This document shows positions 35,301 through 45,700 of a DNA stretch of 64,000 bases, piece by piece; positions within the stretch are counted from its first letter, which is position 1; the number at the start of each line of letters is the position of its first letter. Location: positions 124,001 to 188,000 of the forward strand of contig VIIQ02000007.1 of the NCBI GenBank assembly GCA_007449985.2, written 5' to 3'. This DNA comes from Desmodesmus armatus (lineage: Eukaryota; Chlorophyta; Chlorophyceae; Sphaeropleales; Scenedesmaceae). Made by a program: the position numbers and the translations under genes. Below the pieces are notes generated by a model. The model was not told the origin of the DNA, searched no databases, and worked only from the letters and a program-made list of their open reading frames with translations.

Positions 35301-38300
35301 TGTTATCTGGCTGCACAATGCGGGCTGTGTTCTCAAGAAAGTCACAGCCCTCAATGCTCAGGCTGGTGTCATTGTACACAGCCAGAGCTCCACCCGTCGG
35401 TGCTGCGTTGTTTGTGAGTCTGGTGCTGCTCATGGTGAGGTTGCTGAACTTCAAATACATAGCACCACCTCCCTCGTCAGCCACGTTGTACTCAAATTTG
35501 CTGTTTTTGATGACAACTTTGGCACCAGCCGCGTACAGGGCCGGCCCATGGGACCGGGCGGTGTTGCGCTGGACTTTGGCATCTGAAACCCGCAAGGTAG
35601 ATCTCCATGAGGCGTACAAGGCACCTGCATCTAGCTTGTTGTCCCCAAGGTATGTGCCATGCACACTCAGGGTGGTGTTGGCGAGGGCTACCACAGCCAT
35701 GTACGCCGCTGTGTGGATGATACTGCCACCAACAACTGTAGCGGTGAGGCCGCCACCGAATGCAAGCAACTGCAGCAGAGTGCGATGAGTACAGCAATCC
35801 AACGGCGTACAGTGAGATAGGGATACATCACAACAGACAGTGAGCTGACTTATCTGTGCATGTGCGCATGCGCGTGCGTGGTGCATTGACATGTTAGGGA
35901 GGTTGACTTGCAGCGGCTGTAGCACACCATGGCTGTGTGATGCGTCACACCAAGGGACTGCTATTGTTGGATGAGGCTGGCGCCGCAACCTGACCGGAGA
36001 ATGGGGGATGTTAGTAGGCCCTCTGGGCACCCTCATGAGCCCTTGCCTCGCTGGCTAGTGCCGAGGTTGGGGCCCTGTGTTGTACTGTACTGCAATGCAT
36101 GCCCCCAACCAGGCTCTGGGAAGCATACACATTTTGCAGGTAGCCAGCACTGCCCAATGCGAGATCCTAGGCGATGCGTGCAACCGCTCTCTAACACTGC
36201 GGCAGTTGCTGCATCACCCACCTGCTTGCACACTGCTGCTGACCGAAAAGTGCTACATGTGACGCTGTAAACGCAGAAACTTGTCAAAACACCAACGTCG
36301 ATTAACAATACTCACTGCAGGAGCGCCACCGCCGGCTTTGAGCTGGCACCCTGTGATCTGGGGGTTGGTGAGGACCACGTGACAGGTAGAGCCTCCAAAG
36401 AAGAAGAGCATGGGCCATATGGTGCCGTTGTACAGCGGTTCAGTGCGGTTGAGGGGGATCTCTATGGCACTGAATTCTGCTGAATCCCAGGGAGCTACTG
36501 GACTTGGCAGCTGACCCGCAGGTATTCCAAACGGGGGCTTGATCAGGCCTGCCATGTTAGTGGTGCCATCCTTGAACATTCCCGTGCTGTTGTAGTACAG
36601 TAGTAGGTTGCAATCTGCTGGTGCGGTGGGCTGCCTGTGGCAGGAGATGTTGACGGCCTGCAGGGCACAAGGTGACAAAAGACTTGCACTACAAGTATTA
36701 ACTAATAATACTAATTATTGCTATTACTGATATTGTCAGTAGTAGTGACTTGTACTTAGTGCTGCACATATAGATCATGGGACAGCGCGTCTATTCAAAG
36801 CTAACCAAGGCACACATGCAGCTTGCATGGAGACACAGTTGCAGCGGCACTAGGGGGGTAAGGGTTTAGGGTTTAGGGTTGCGGCGGCACCTGTGCAACC
36901 TTGTACAGCATGCTGCGGTCCTCACCTGTTGCTTGCTTGTTTGCTGCTCCATGACATTGACAAGCAAGCTGCAGCTGTGTGTTGGTGATGGAAGCGCACT
37001 AGCGGCTGGCAAACAGGCGGACAGCAGCAAAGCAGAAACATTGGGAACAAATAGGCCTGATGTGACGGTCTCTCCATGTACAACATCCATCGACAATAAC
37101 AGTGCTCAAAAGGCGGTGCATGATCTTGTTGGAGCATGCTGCACTGACTTTCACGGGGGGGGGGGGGGGGGGGGCACAGGTGTATGCGTCACGGTGCGGA
37201 GTCGGTATGCGGTGTGTTACACTACAGTAGCGCACATGAGTGGGGTGGGGTCGGGTAGAGGTACCTGCCTGCATGGTGCCAGCGGCAGCTGCCTGCTGCT
37301 GTGCTCAGCAACTGTGGGCGCCGAAGGCAAAGAATCCTAAAAAAAAGGCAAAACGGCTGCATGCTGACACAGGGGCCTTTTATGTGGTGTGCTGTGCCAT
37401 TGGGTCAGGTTGGTGCAGCACCATGGCCCATGGCCCATGGTCTGCAGTCACTTCTGTAACTCCCGGTGGGAGTTACAGAAGTCTTATGAGTTCATGTCCA
37501 GAAACTGGAGCATAGTGTAGTTTGTACAACAGTGGCTACACTGTGGCTGTAGCTAACAACTTGTTGACACGGACGACTTTGGCGAAATGGAGCCTAGGAT
37601 CATTGGTGGCCAGCGCAACGGTGGGTCCCACAGCAGCACTTGCAGGAAATCAAAACTGAGTAACCGATCAGCGGACAGCTGCAACGATCAAATGAGCCAG
37701 GTGTGTGGACAGTCAACGAATGGCAGCAGTGGTACACTTTCTCACTGTGCTGTAGCTAACTTTGAAAGAATGTGACCTAGGTGTGGCACCCAGGATGAAA
37801 AACGGCCCAAGTGAACGCTGCGTCAAATGTGCTGCTGCATGAAATTGTCAAGCTCAACCCCAAGCGTTGCCTTGCAGTCACATGCCAACAAGCACAAGCC
37901 TTGTGTTTGAGGGCCAACCTTCCTTGTGTACAGACCCTTGGCGTGACCAATGCAAGGTATCTTCACGCATGTGTGTAAGTAGATTTGGTTTTTTAATAAA
38001 CCATTTAATCAAAAAAAGTACATTTGTAAGTAACTTAAAATTAATGTAGTTAATTTAATCTAATGTAATGTATTTACATTCAACGTAGTTTTAATTTTAT
38101 ATAATTTAATTCAATTTGTTTATGTGCTACCTGGGCAGCAGACGTGACTCACCAGCACAAACATTGACCTTGCACACGTGGCCAGCAACACTCCCACACG
38201 TGGTGTTGTCGGGCTTGCCAAAGCAGAAAGGAGCTGCACAACAGCACAGGCACACCCGCACACTCAGTATTGGGCCTTCGAAAAACCCGACAACACAAGT

Positions 38301-40251
38301 CTGTAGGCATGTCTAGCAAGGCAGTGTTGACGGGAAGAGAGCGCGGCACTACCACTTGGTGCTGTATGTCAGTGCAACTTGCAAGAATGGCACTCACCTT
38401 CAGTGCAACTGCCATTTACAGTGCTCCACCTCGCTGTTGTGTCACTCTGTTGACAGATAACTCGTGGGGCACCGCTTTGGCCAGCCCATGATCCACTGTC
38501 GCACGTTGCAATGCACACAGTCCCGTTGGTGCTGTTGCTTGAACAGCTGAAGGTGGCGTTGGGTGGGTTGAGAGGGCGAGCAGAGCACACTGCAGAGTCA
38601 CACACATACACAGCAAGCAGCACATGGGCAGCAAGCAGCAGCATTGCCTTTTAAGATGCCGTCACACAGCAGACCTGGGCACTCAGTATCGACAGTTGAA
38701 AGAAGCATGCACGGCAACACATGCTGACTCTAATGCAGCAAGCCTTTGTCACAACCCATCCGGTCAGCATGGCGCCGTGGTAGTAGATTCAAGCAGCCCA
38801 CCAGGGATGCAGCTGCCGTTTAAGGCACTCCAGCTGCCATCGGCTGCACATGTCACCCTGGGAGCACCACTGCTGCCTGCTGTGAAGTTTGCATTGCAGG
38901 TTGAAGTGCATGTTGTGCCAGATGTGATGTTGCTAATGCAGCTGAAGGTAGCGTGTGGTGGGTTGGACGGCCTCTTGAAGCACACCACTGCGACGATGGA
39001 CAGTTGGAAACAACGTAACAGTGAAATGGAAACAGCGGAAAACGGCAACATTGTGGAAGAGGAAAACTGCATAGACAGCGCACTACGTTGGGGAAACCCA
39101 TGCCATGGAAGAAGCAGGCCCAAGTTGCCACTTCTGTGCTGTTTGCAACACTCTGCCACCTGCTTTGCACACATCAGAAATAATATACGGTCCTCTTCTC
39201 GCAAGGCCCTAATGATTACAGCAGCAAGCAGCCACTAGACCAGGATGGATGTCTCACTGTGTCAATTGCGTCACTCTGCCAGCCTGCATGATGTGGAGTG
39301 ACTGCTCAGCATGCCCCATAGCACAGCACGGCACAGCGTGCGACTCTTTTTCCACAACTGCCTCTACACAACATGCACGTCATGCCATCACAACCGCGCA
39401 CACCTTGTGAACAGTTGCCATTCGTGCCTCCCCAGGTGCCATTGGCCTGGCATGTCACACGGGGTGTGCCTGTGAAGCCCGAGGAGCAGGTCCCTATACA
39501 GGAGCGGCCGACACTGCTGTTCCTGGGGCAACTGAAGGTGCCATTCGCGGGGTTGACTGGGATGGTGGAGCATGTCGCTGAAGCAGCTGCACCAGCAGCA
39601 GATACCCAGCCAGTAGGTAGCAGCAGAGGTTTCATTGGTCAAAGGATCGTCACATGCACAACGAACACACCTATTGATGGCTACTTGTGCTTACTAAGTT
39701 GAAGAGATCGCCTACTAGGCAGTACCTTTAATGTGCCGGCAGTGCTGCCAATTGATGTGCTGTTGCTGTGGCATGTTGCAACAATTGCTTGCGCCGTCCC
39801 GTTCCCTCCGATCTCACAATACCAAATGCATCCCTGCCCCACTGTGTGCCTAAGCCACCACTACATGTGTATGAAGGCGCTTGATCAGCACCTTGTGGGG
39901 CCGCGACAGCCCCGCTGGATTGGCTCGCAGTGCTGACAAAGTCTTTTTGTTCTCATGACTCTTGAGAAGGGCCTTCAGCACGAGTACTAGTAGTACACCT
40001 TTACAGGCCTTGAACGTCGTCACAAAGCGCTGACCAAATCAAAGCATGGCCAGAGCACCCACCTATACACCTCCCTCTAATGGCACTCCAGCTGCCAGTG
40101 GCGCCACACGTCACCCGGGGTGCACCTCTTCTGCCTGCTTTGAAGCCATTGTTGCAGGTTGCAGTGCAGGCTGTGCCAACTGCGCTGGTGCTGGCACAGC
40201 GCAGCATGGCATTTGGGGGGTTAGTAGGTGGCCTGCTGCATGTCACTGCTG

Positions 40252-40288
<37 letters not shown>

Positions 40289-41274
40289 CACGCCGGGGTC
40301 AAGGTTGGCTGCAGCTGCTTCAGCTGCTGCAGATCCGGGCACGTCCACTTGTGCTTGGCCCTTTTGTGTGTTGTTGGCTTCAGCCGCATTCACAGCTCTA
40401 GGGTCTGTCAGCAGGTGTGGCCGAAGAGGGGTCCCGCCACTTGAGTTGGAAGCTAGCACACCTGGCCCAGCTGCTGGTGTGAGCAGTGATTCCGCTTCTG
40501 GTACAGGCACTGCAGGAGGGACCGGGACTACAGACGGCAGCAGTAGAGGCAGCACAGAGAAGAGGTAGTTAGGTGTGCAGAGGCAGTTTGTGTGGTGCCT
40601 GTGCGCTTGGCATGGCAGCAGTGGGTTTTTGCAGGAAGGTCATCACTCTCACTTGGGCAGCGTATTGGTAGAGCACACAGGCGACTCAGTCGCACTGCAC
40701 CAAATTCACTGCAGTGCCCACATGCACAGATGCCTGCACGTGTATGCATCTGTATTGAACGTACTGAGGTGTTTTTTTGAACATGCATGGCTTTCTCCAT
40801 GTGCTGACATTGCACTAGCCAGCATGCCTGCCACTGGGTCACCCAGATGCAAGCTGTGTGTTTGAGCAAACCGTACACGGTGGCACCCATTACCTATGTG
40901 AGCTGAGGTTAATCACACGTACCTTGACTGGGGTTTGTGATCACGGGGTCCACAGGAGCGACAGCAGCAGTGCTGGGCAGGGTGCTGGGATCCAAGCTTG
41001 CAACCGTGGCTACTGCAGCTGCCAAAGGCAGGTCCACTTGTGCCTTTGCAGATCGGATGCTGTCTGTTTTTGGCGCATCCACAGCCCCTGTGCCCACCAG
41101 CAGCTGTGGTCCAACTTGGGCCAGGTCACTGGAGTTGACAGCCGGCTCTGCTGGTGTGGTCAACATGCGCCGTGCAGATGCCACAGGCAGTGAAAAGCTG
41201 ACAAATGATGCTAGGATCAGCAGCAGCACGGCGATTCCAGGCCTTTGCTTGCAAACTGCAGCTTGATGCAGCAT
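29309..41274 (-). CDS. Sushi / beta-helix / Cys-rich polytopic surface protein
   Basis: Exons (minus, 5' to 3'): 41274-40923, 40509-40063, 39586-39404, 38987-38802, 38589-38398, 37005-36926, 36657-36316, 35769-35193, 34918-34739, 34244-33792, 33509-33428, 32359-31654, 31261-30972, 30677-29309; all phases close, 1812 aa. Residues 1-35 are a signal peptide (IAVLLLILASFVSFSLPVAS). An Ala/Pro linker follows, then four 6-Cys sushi modules (about 208-265, 270-326, 329-388, 391-452), each shaped C..P.NPPNA...C...G..C...C, then C, G.W, C. Residues about 595-900 look like polymorphic-membrane-protein beta-helix repeats (GGAMYLKFSNLTMS, GGAVYIEHSNADF, GGAVFVGTM). Cys-rich modules (CEQCPPYQYS, TCAECPEL, CNYQDGYQGILCG) precede a C-terminal domain with roughly eight to ten hydrophobic spans from residue 1165 on. 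The start of exon 2 (40509 or 40527) and the last exon's acceptor (weak TAG) are the least sure. Likely a cell-surface sensor or channel-like receptor; ligand unknown. Confidence 0.78.
34632..34652. repeat. 10-bp palindrome with adjacent direct repeats
   Basis: GTAGCGGAGT and ACTCCGCTAC flank a single G. Just upstream ACATGCTACCGTA occurs twice and the self-complementary CTAGCTAG follows. In an intron of the surface-protein gene. Confidence 0.6.
36860..36880. repeat. Interstitial telomere-type repeat
   Basis: AGGGTTTAGGGTTTAGGGTT at 36861-36880 is nearly three copies of TTTAGGG, the telomere unit of plants and many green algae. It lies in the intron between exons 36926-37005 and 36316-36657 of the surface-protein gene. 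Confidence 0.8.
37155..37174. repeat. Poly-G tract
   Basis: Twenty consecutive G in the intron upstream of exon 36926-37005. Similar G or C homopolymers occur at about 318-335, 1197-1221 and 14042-14053; all are outside exons. Confidence 0.9.
37450..37482. repeat. Perfect 15-bp hairpin
   Basis: ACTTCTGTAACTCCC and GGGAGTTACAGAAGT are perfect reverse complements separated by GGT. It sits in the 1.4-kb intron between sushi 4 and the next exon of the surface-protein gene. Confidence 0.85.
37983..38125. other. AT-rich island in an intron
   Basis: About 140 bp of A+T-rich sequence (only 10 of 60 bases at 38041-38100 are G or C) in a window that is otherwise just over half G+C. It contains TAATTTAATCTAATGTAATG and short A runs. 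It may be an organelle-DNA insertion or a low-complexity tract; no coding frame. Confidence 0.75.
38398..40509 (-). other. Four sushi modules on phase 1-1 exons
   Basis: Each sushi module of the surface-protein gene ends or lies in an exon that enters after one carried base and leaves after one base of the next codon (40509-40063, 39586-39404, 38987-38802, 38589-38398; lengths 447, 183, 186, 192). The last three are single-module exons of near-equal size. Each ends with a G split by the donor after the sixth Cys (ATA G, CAA G, CCT G, GAA G). Confidence 0.75.
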
Positions 41275-42774
41275 CACTGCCTGATCACTGCTGCTGCTGC
41301 TGCTGCTGCGTGACTACTTGACCTGCACGCACAGAAGCGGGTGGGGCGATGACATTTGGTGATTACAAACGCCGAACGACCTGTTTCAGAACAGATTTGA
41401 AGAGAGGCTTGCGCAGGTGTGGCCACCCGGTGACTCATGACTAATCAGTCACTCAGAACTTCCGACTTCTGTTGAGTCACTTGCATTCCACCACGCGATG
41501 CACTTGGATTGACTTATCTTCACATGCATTTCCGACATCGACACGAGGGGGTAGCACTTACTACCTTATAAGCTACCCCTGATCGACACCGGCAGCAGCA
41601 GGCCCTGAGGGGTGGTAAACCTTCACTGCCCCTGATCAACGCCGACAGCTTTTGGCAAGGACTGCACCCATACCTTGAAATCTACCCAACAGCAGCACGC
41701 TCTGCAATGCGCTCTACCGTCAGCAGAGGCAATGCAGGACCTTCTGCTGCTACAGCCCAAGCCACTCTGCGGCCGTAGTCAACAGCACTATGACAGCCAG
41801 AAACACCAGGTCCCACACGGTTTGATGCAACCGGGGATGAGGTTTCGCTCCCATCCACAAAGCTGCGCACTGCAGGCCGGTCAGCAGCCAACAAAGGGGG
41901 GCTCCCACCTGGTGAGCTCGCAGCTGCCCCTCAATCTCCGCCCTCACCGCCCCTGCAACAGGACACTCCCAACAATGGTGCTGTACACCGGGCTCAGTAG
42001 CTCACAGGCTACACAAGGGGTGCCATCCTTCAGCCGATTTGGGAGTGTTGGGCTGGTTGGGTGTTGACCAGAGCTGACTGACTGACTCTGGCAAAGTACA
42101 TGCAGGGCTCTTTTCCCTTGTGCATTTTTGTTCCTTGCTTCCGCCCATGCAGTTTCATTGCTGATTGCCCCAATAGGCAGTTGCCACCTGCCTTGTCATC
42201 CAGTGTTCAGTTCTGAGGCGTTGTGAAGTTGCAATTGCAATTGAAGTTGCCTTGGCAGACCAACCTGGCAGGTTACATTGCACAACCACAGGCAAGCAGC
42301 ACAGTAGCGGGCTGCTTGGCTTCACTTTAGTTTGAAGAGACGATACGATCACTTGCACACCACTATGCAGTCTACATCAGAACTGGCCAGTGCATTGGGG
42401 CCAAGTGGAGAGACTCTTCTGCCAGAAGGGCCCAGTGGGCCAGGCTGTTTGGACATGTTGGCAGCCACCCACGTAGACGTGTTTGGCATGCTGATGAACT
42501 GCACTGTTTGAGCGCACTTGAGATATGTGATAAATGGGCTGCGCAGTGGCATGCATGTTGCATGCATGTTGGTCAACATTCAGTCAACCTTGTTCTCCAG
42601 CAGGGCGCCTTTCCATCCGAACAAACGACCCACCCGATATCTGAGGTATACCCGGTGCTGATCAAACTACACCAGCAATCCTCTAAATGCATGCACCCAT
42701 CTGACCGGTCAGGATAGATCACCCACAGCCCTTACAACACCGTCGTGCAAGTGACTATTCGCAGGGGTTACTGC
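41275..42774. other. Shared upstream region of two divergent genes
   Basis: This 1.5-kb stretch separates the starts of the minus-strand surface-protein gene and the plus-strand plastid membrane-protein gene. It holds a (GCT)n run near 41290-41308, a 20-bp direct repeat of the CCCCTGATC type (41576 and 41630) and a decayed retrotransposon fragment. No TATA-like element is convincing. Confidence 0.5.
41685..42045 (-). mobile_element. Decayed non-LTR retrotransposon fragment (zf-RVT end)
   Basis: Minus-strand reading gives DGTPCVACE, then, after a one-base frame change, VQHHCWECPVAGAVRAEIEG, then VWDLVFLAVIVLL. The C..C...H....C-P-V-A arrangement followed by a Trp/hydrophobic stretch matches the zinc-binding C-terminal region of L1-type reverse transcriptase polyproteins in plants and green algae. 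No reverse transcriptase core or 3' end is visible, and the frame is broken, so this is a relic. Confidence 0.45.
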
Positions 42775-45700
42775 ATGAAGTTATCTGCTGTGACGTCTTC
42801 TGCAGCCTGTGGGTGGCCAGGGGCCCCGCAGTTGCCCAGTTTGCTTGCTGCTGCCCCAAGCAGACACCTCAGTGCAGCATACCACCACAGATCATGCCTG
42901 CATAGAGCAAGCAGCCAGGACAGCGCACAACCTGCTGCAATCAGTTCCTGGAGACCAGATGGAGGGTCTTACAGTGTCCATCGCCAGGCTCTAGGGCAGC
43001 TGGTGAGGCCTCAGCCTGGTCCCTTCAGGCGCATCGTCTGCAGGAGCAGCAGCAGGGCTGGCAGCACCAATAGCAGCAGCAGTAGTAGTTCGAATTCAGA
43101 CAACAGCAGCAGCCCAAGCTCCTCGTCAGCAGGAGAGCATGGCGCAGCAGGCAGCAGCATACCGGTGCCCACCAGCCCCACCAGCGGGACTCCAGCACAT
43201 GAAGCAGGCAGTCCTGCAGCAACAGCAGCAGCCAGTGGGGATGCAGACGAGCATGAGTATGAAAATGAAGATGAAGATGAAGATGAGTATGAAGATGAGT
43301 GGGAGGAAGACAGTGAGGAAGACAGCAGCCAGGATGATGACAGCTTTGTGCCTACCACAGACATTGATGCAAAGATGGAGGTGGGCAGGCGGCGCAGGCA
43401 GCCCAAATATCCTGCATGTATGCCACTTGCTGAGCTGGCATGCGCGCAGCAGTTGTAGTAGCAGCACAGGCACCAGCCTAGTCGCAACAGCAGCTGGCGG
43501 GCTAAATTATGAAAGAAATCAACAGGTCACGCTGAGTGCAGGACAGCCTGTCCAGAGGGCCAACAGGAGACACAGAATGTGTGTGCAGCTTACACGGCAG
43601 CCAGCATGGTGACAGCATTAGATGCATGCAGTTGTTCGCTGATTAGCCCTTGCCGCCTTGGCTGTCAGCTATGACGTCAGACGCCGGCATGAACGGTCAC
43701 ACGTTGTTTGTGCTTTTGCGTCAATACTGCCGACCGTTGCTGCAGGCCATGCTGGCTGACAACACTTTCAATGGTGCCGTGCTGGAGCTGGCGGCCTCCA
43801 TGGCTGCTGTGGGCTTCCAGGGCACTGCTGCCCTAGGGTTGGGCTACCTGCTCATGCAGAGGAGCCTGCTGGACAGCTTCAGGTCAGCAATGAGTGACTT
43901 TGTAGCAATTGCTCTGTAACAAACCGGCTCCTGTCAACCTGCCTGTACTCTGGTGGTCTGTCTATGGCAGTTACAGCTCACAGCTGCATAGCCTCTGCGA
44001 AACCTTTGCTTTTTGAAGCTCCTCAACGTTTGGGCATTCTTCAGGCCATGGTTGCTTCAATGCTGACACTCCTGCCTATGTGGGCGCATCTTTTCTGATC
44101 CCTTTTCCTTTCCCCCCCTACAGGTGGAGTGTGTCTGATGTAGAGACGGGCCTGCTGTGGGCCCTGCCATGCATCACCCTCAGCATCCTCATCACTGCAC
44201 TGCCCCTGCCATCACACAAGGATATGATGAACAGCACCATGGCAGCAGCAGCAGCGGCAGCAGGAGGAGCAGCAGGAGCAGCAGGAGGCGGCAGCACCAG
44301 CGGTGCTGGGAGTGGGGGAGGCAGCAGGTCTTTTGATGCCTTCAGTGATGCTAGGCGGATGGCAACTGTTGCGTCGTTGGTGTCAGACATACCAGTCAGG
44401 TGAGCTATGCTGTGGTTCTTTTGTACTGCATGACAAGTGATGGCAACACAGTCCCATTTGCATGGTTTTCTGGTGCTGTGCATACAATTGTTCGAGACAG
44501 ATTCCCATCTGCATGGTCCCCTGGTTCTGTCCCCTAACAAGTATCGGGGACATGTTCATATCTTTGGCACTTAGCCACCGAGCCTCGGGCCAGCCTTCCT
44601 TTCTCTCACACTCAAGCCAGCACAGCAGGCCAGGGAGGGTTTGCTGCTGCTTCTCTGCTGCTGTGTGTGAATGTTCTGACTCCACCCATGTGCATTTGTG
44701 CAACCCTCACACTCTATTCCATGCCTCCCAGTCTGTTCGCATGCTGACTTACCGCCACACCCGTTCTTACGCTGTCTCACACAGAGTGGCAATAGGTGGT
44801 GATGAGGAGCCAAGCGAGCAGCGGCTGCTGACGCCCTTCTCAACAGCAGCTGCCACTCAGGCCCTGCGCTACATGCAGGAGTATGTGGCTGAGCCCTTCA
44901 GCACAAAAACCAACTCCCTCAAGACCTGGGTAAGCAGCCTACATGCATGCCTTGGGGTGGGGCCAGTCCAGCAGTGGCCTGTCTGTGACACCTGACTGCT
45001 GAATTGCAGATTGCAACATGTAAGCTTGATTGATTTTGTCGTTGATGGCCTGTTGCTGTATGGGGTTCAACCAAGTGCAACAGCCAAGTGCCTGGCAGGC
45101 TGTCACAGTGGGGATTACATCATCTAAGGAGAAGGTTCAGCATGCCAAGGCTGGCTGGCAGTTTGGGCTGTTTGGGCTGACGGTGTGCTTGTAGCTGTTT
45201 CCAGAGGCACGGCCAGCACTTCAGCACATGGACTGCCCCATGTGGTGAAGTAATCTTATCAGACGGCTGGCGCAGGCAAAGTGACTTGTGTTTGTTGTGT
45301 GGCGTTTGTGTGCATGCAGGGTGTGCGGCTGTTAGGCGGTCTGCTGCGTCGCATGAGTGTGGAGCTATTCTGGCGGGGCCTCATTGTTGCAGGACTGGCA
45401 GGCTGGCTCTACAGCACCTGGGAGACAGCAGGTGAGCCCAAAACACACGCGCCCAAACACAACGTTTGTGATGCATTTATGGTGCAGAGCGAGGATTGGT
45501 TTCATGCCATCATGTAAGACGCATCACACCACTTGGCACGTCAATGCATGTTGTAGCATGCACAGCAAAGCACAGGGCATGGGGGCATCATGCACGTCAG
45601 CCACAAACCAACACCAGCCTAGCTATCATGCGCCTCTGTCAATCGCCCCAATGGTGGTGCACCCCTTCACCCTCACATCTATCACCACCATCCCACCTCC

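Noticed and set aside
41675..42067. 130-codon plus-strand frame
   Set aside because: It lies opposite the retrotransposon relic, whose minus-strand reading has recognisable motifs; the plus product has none.
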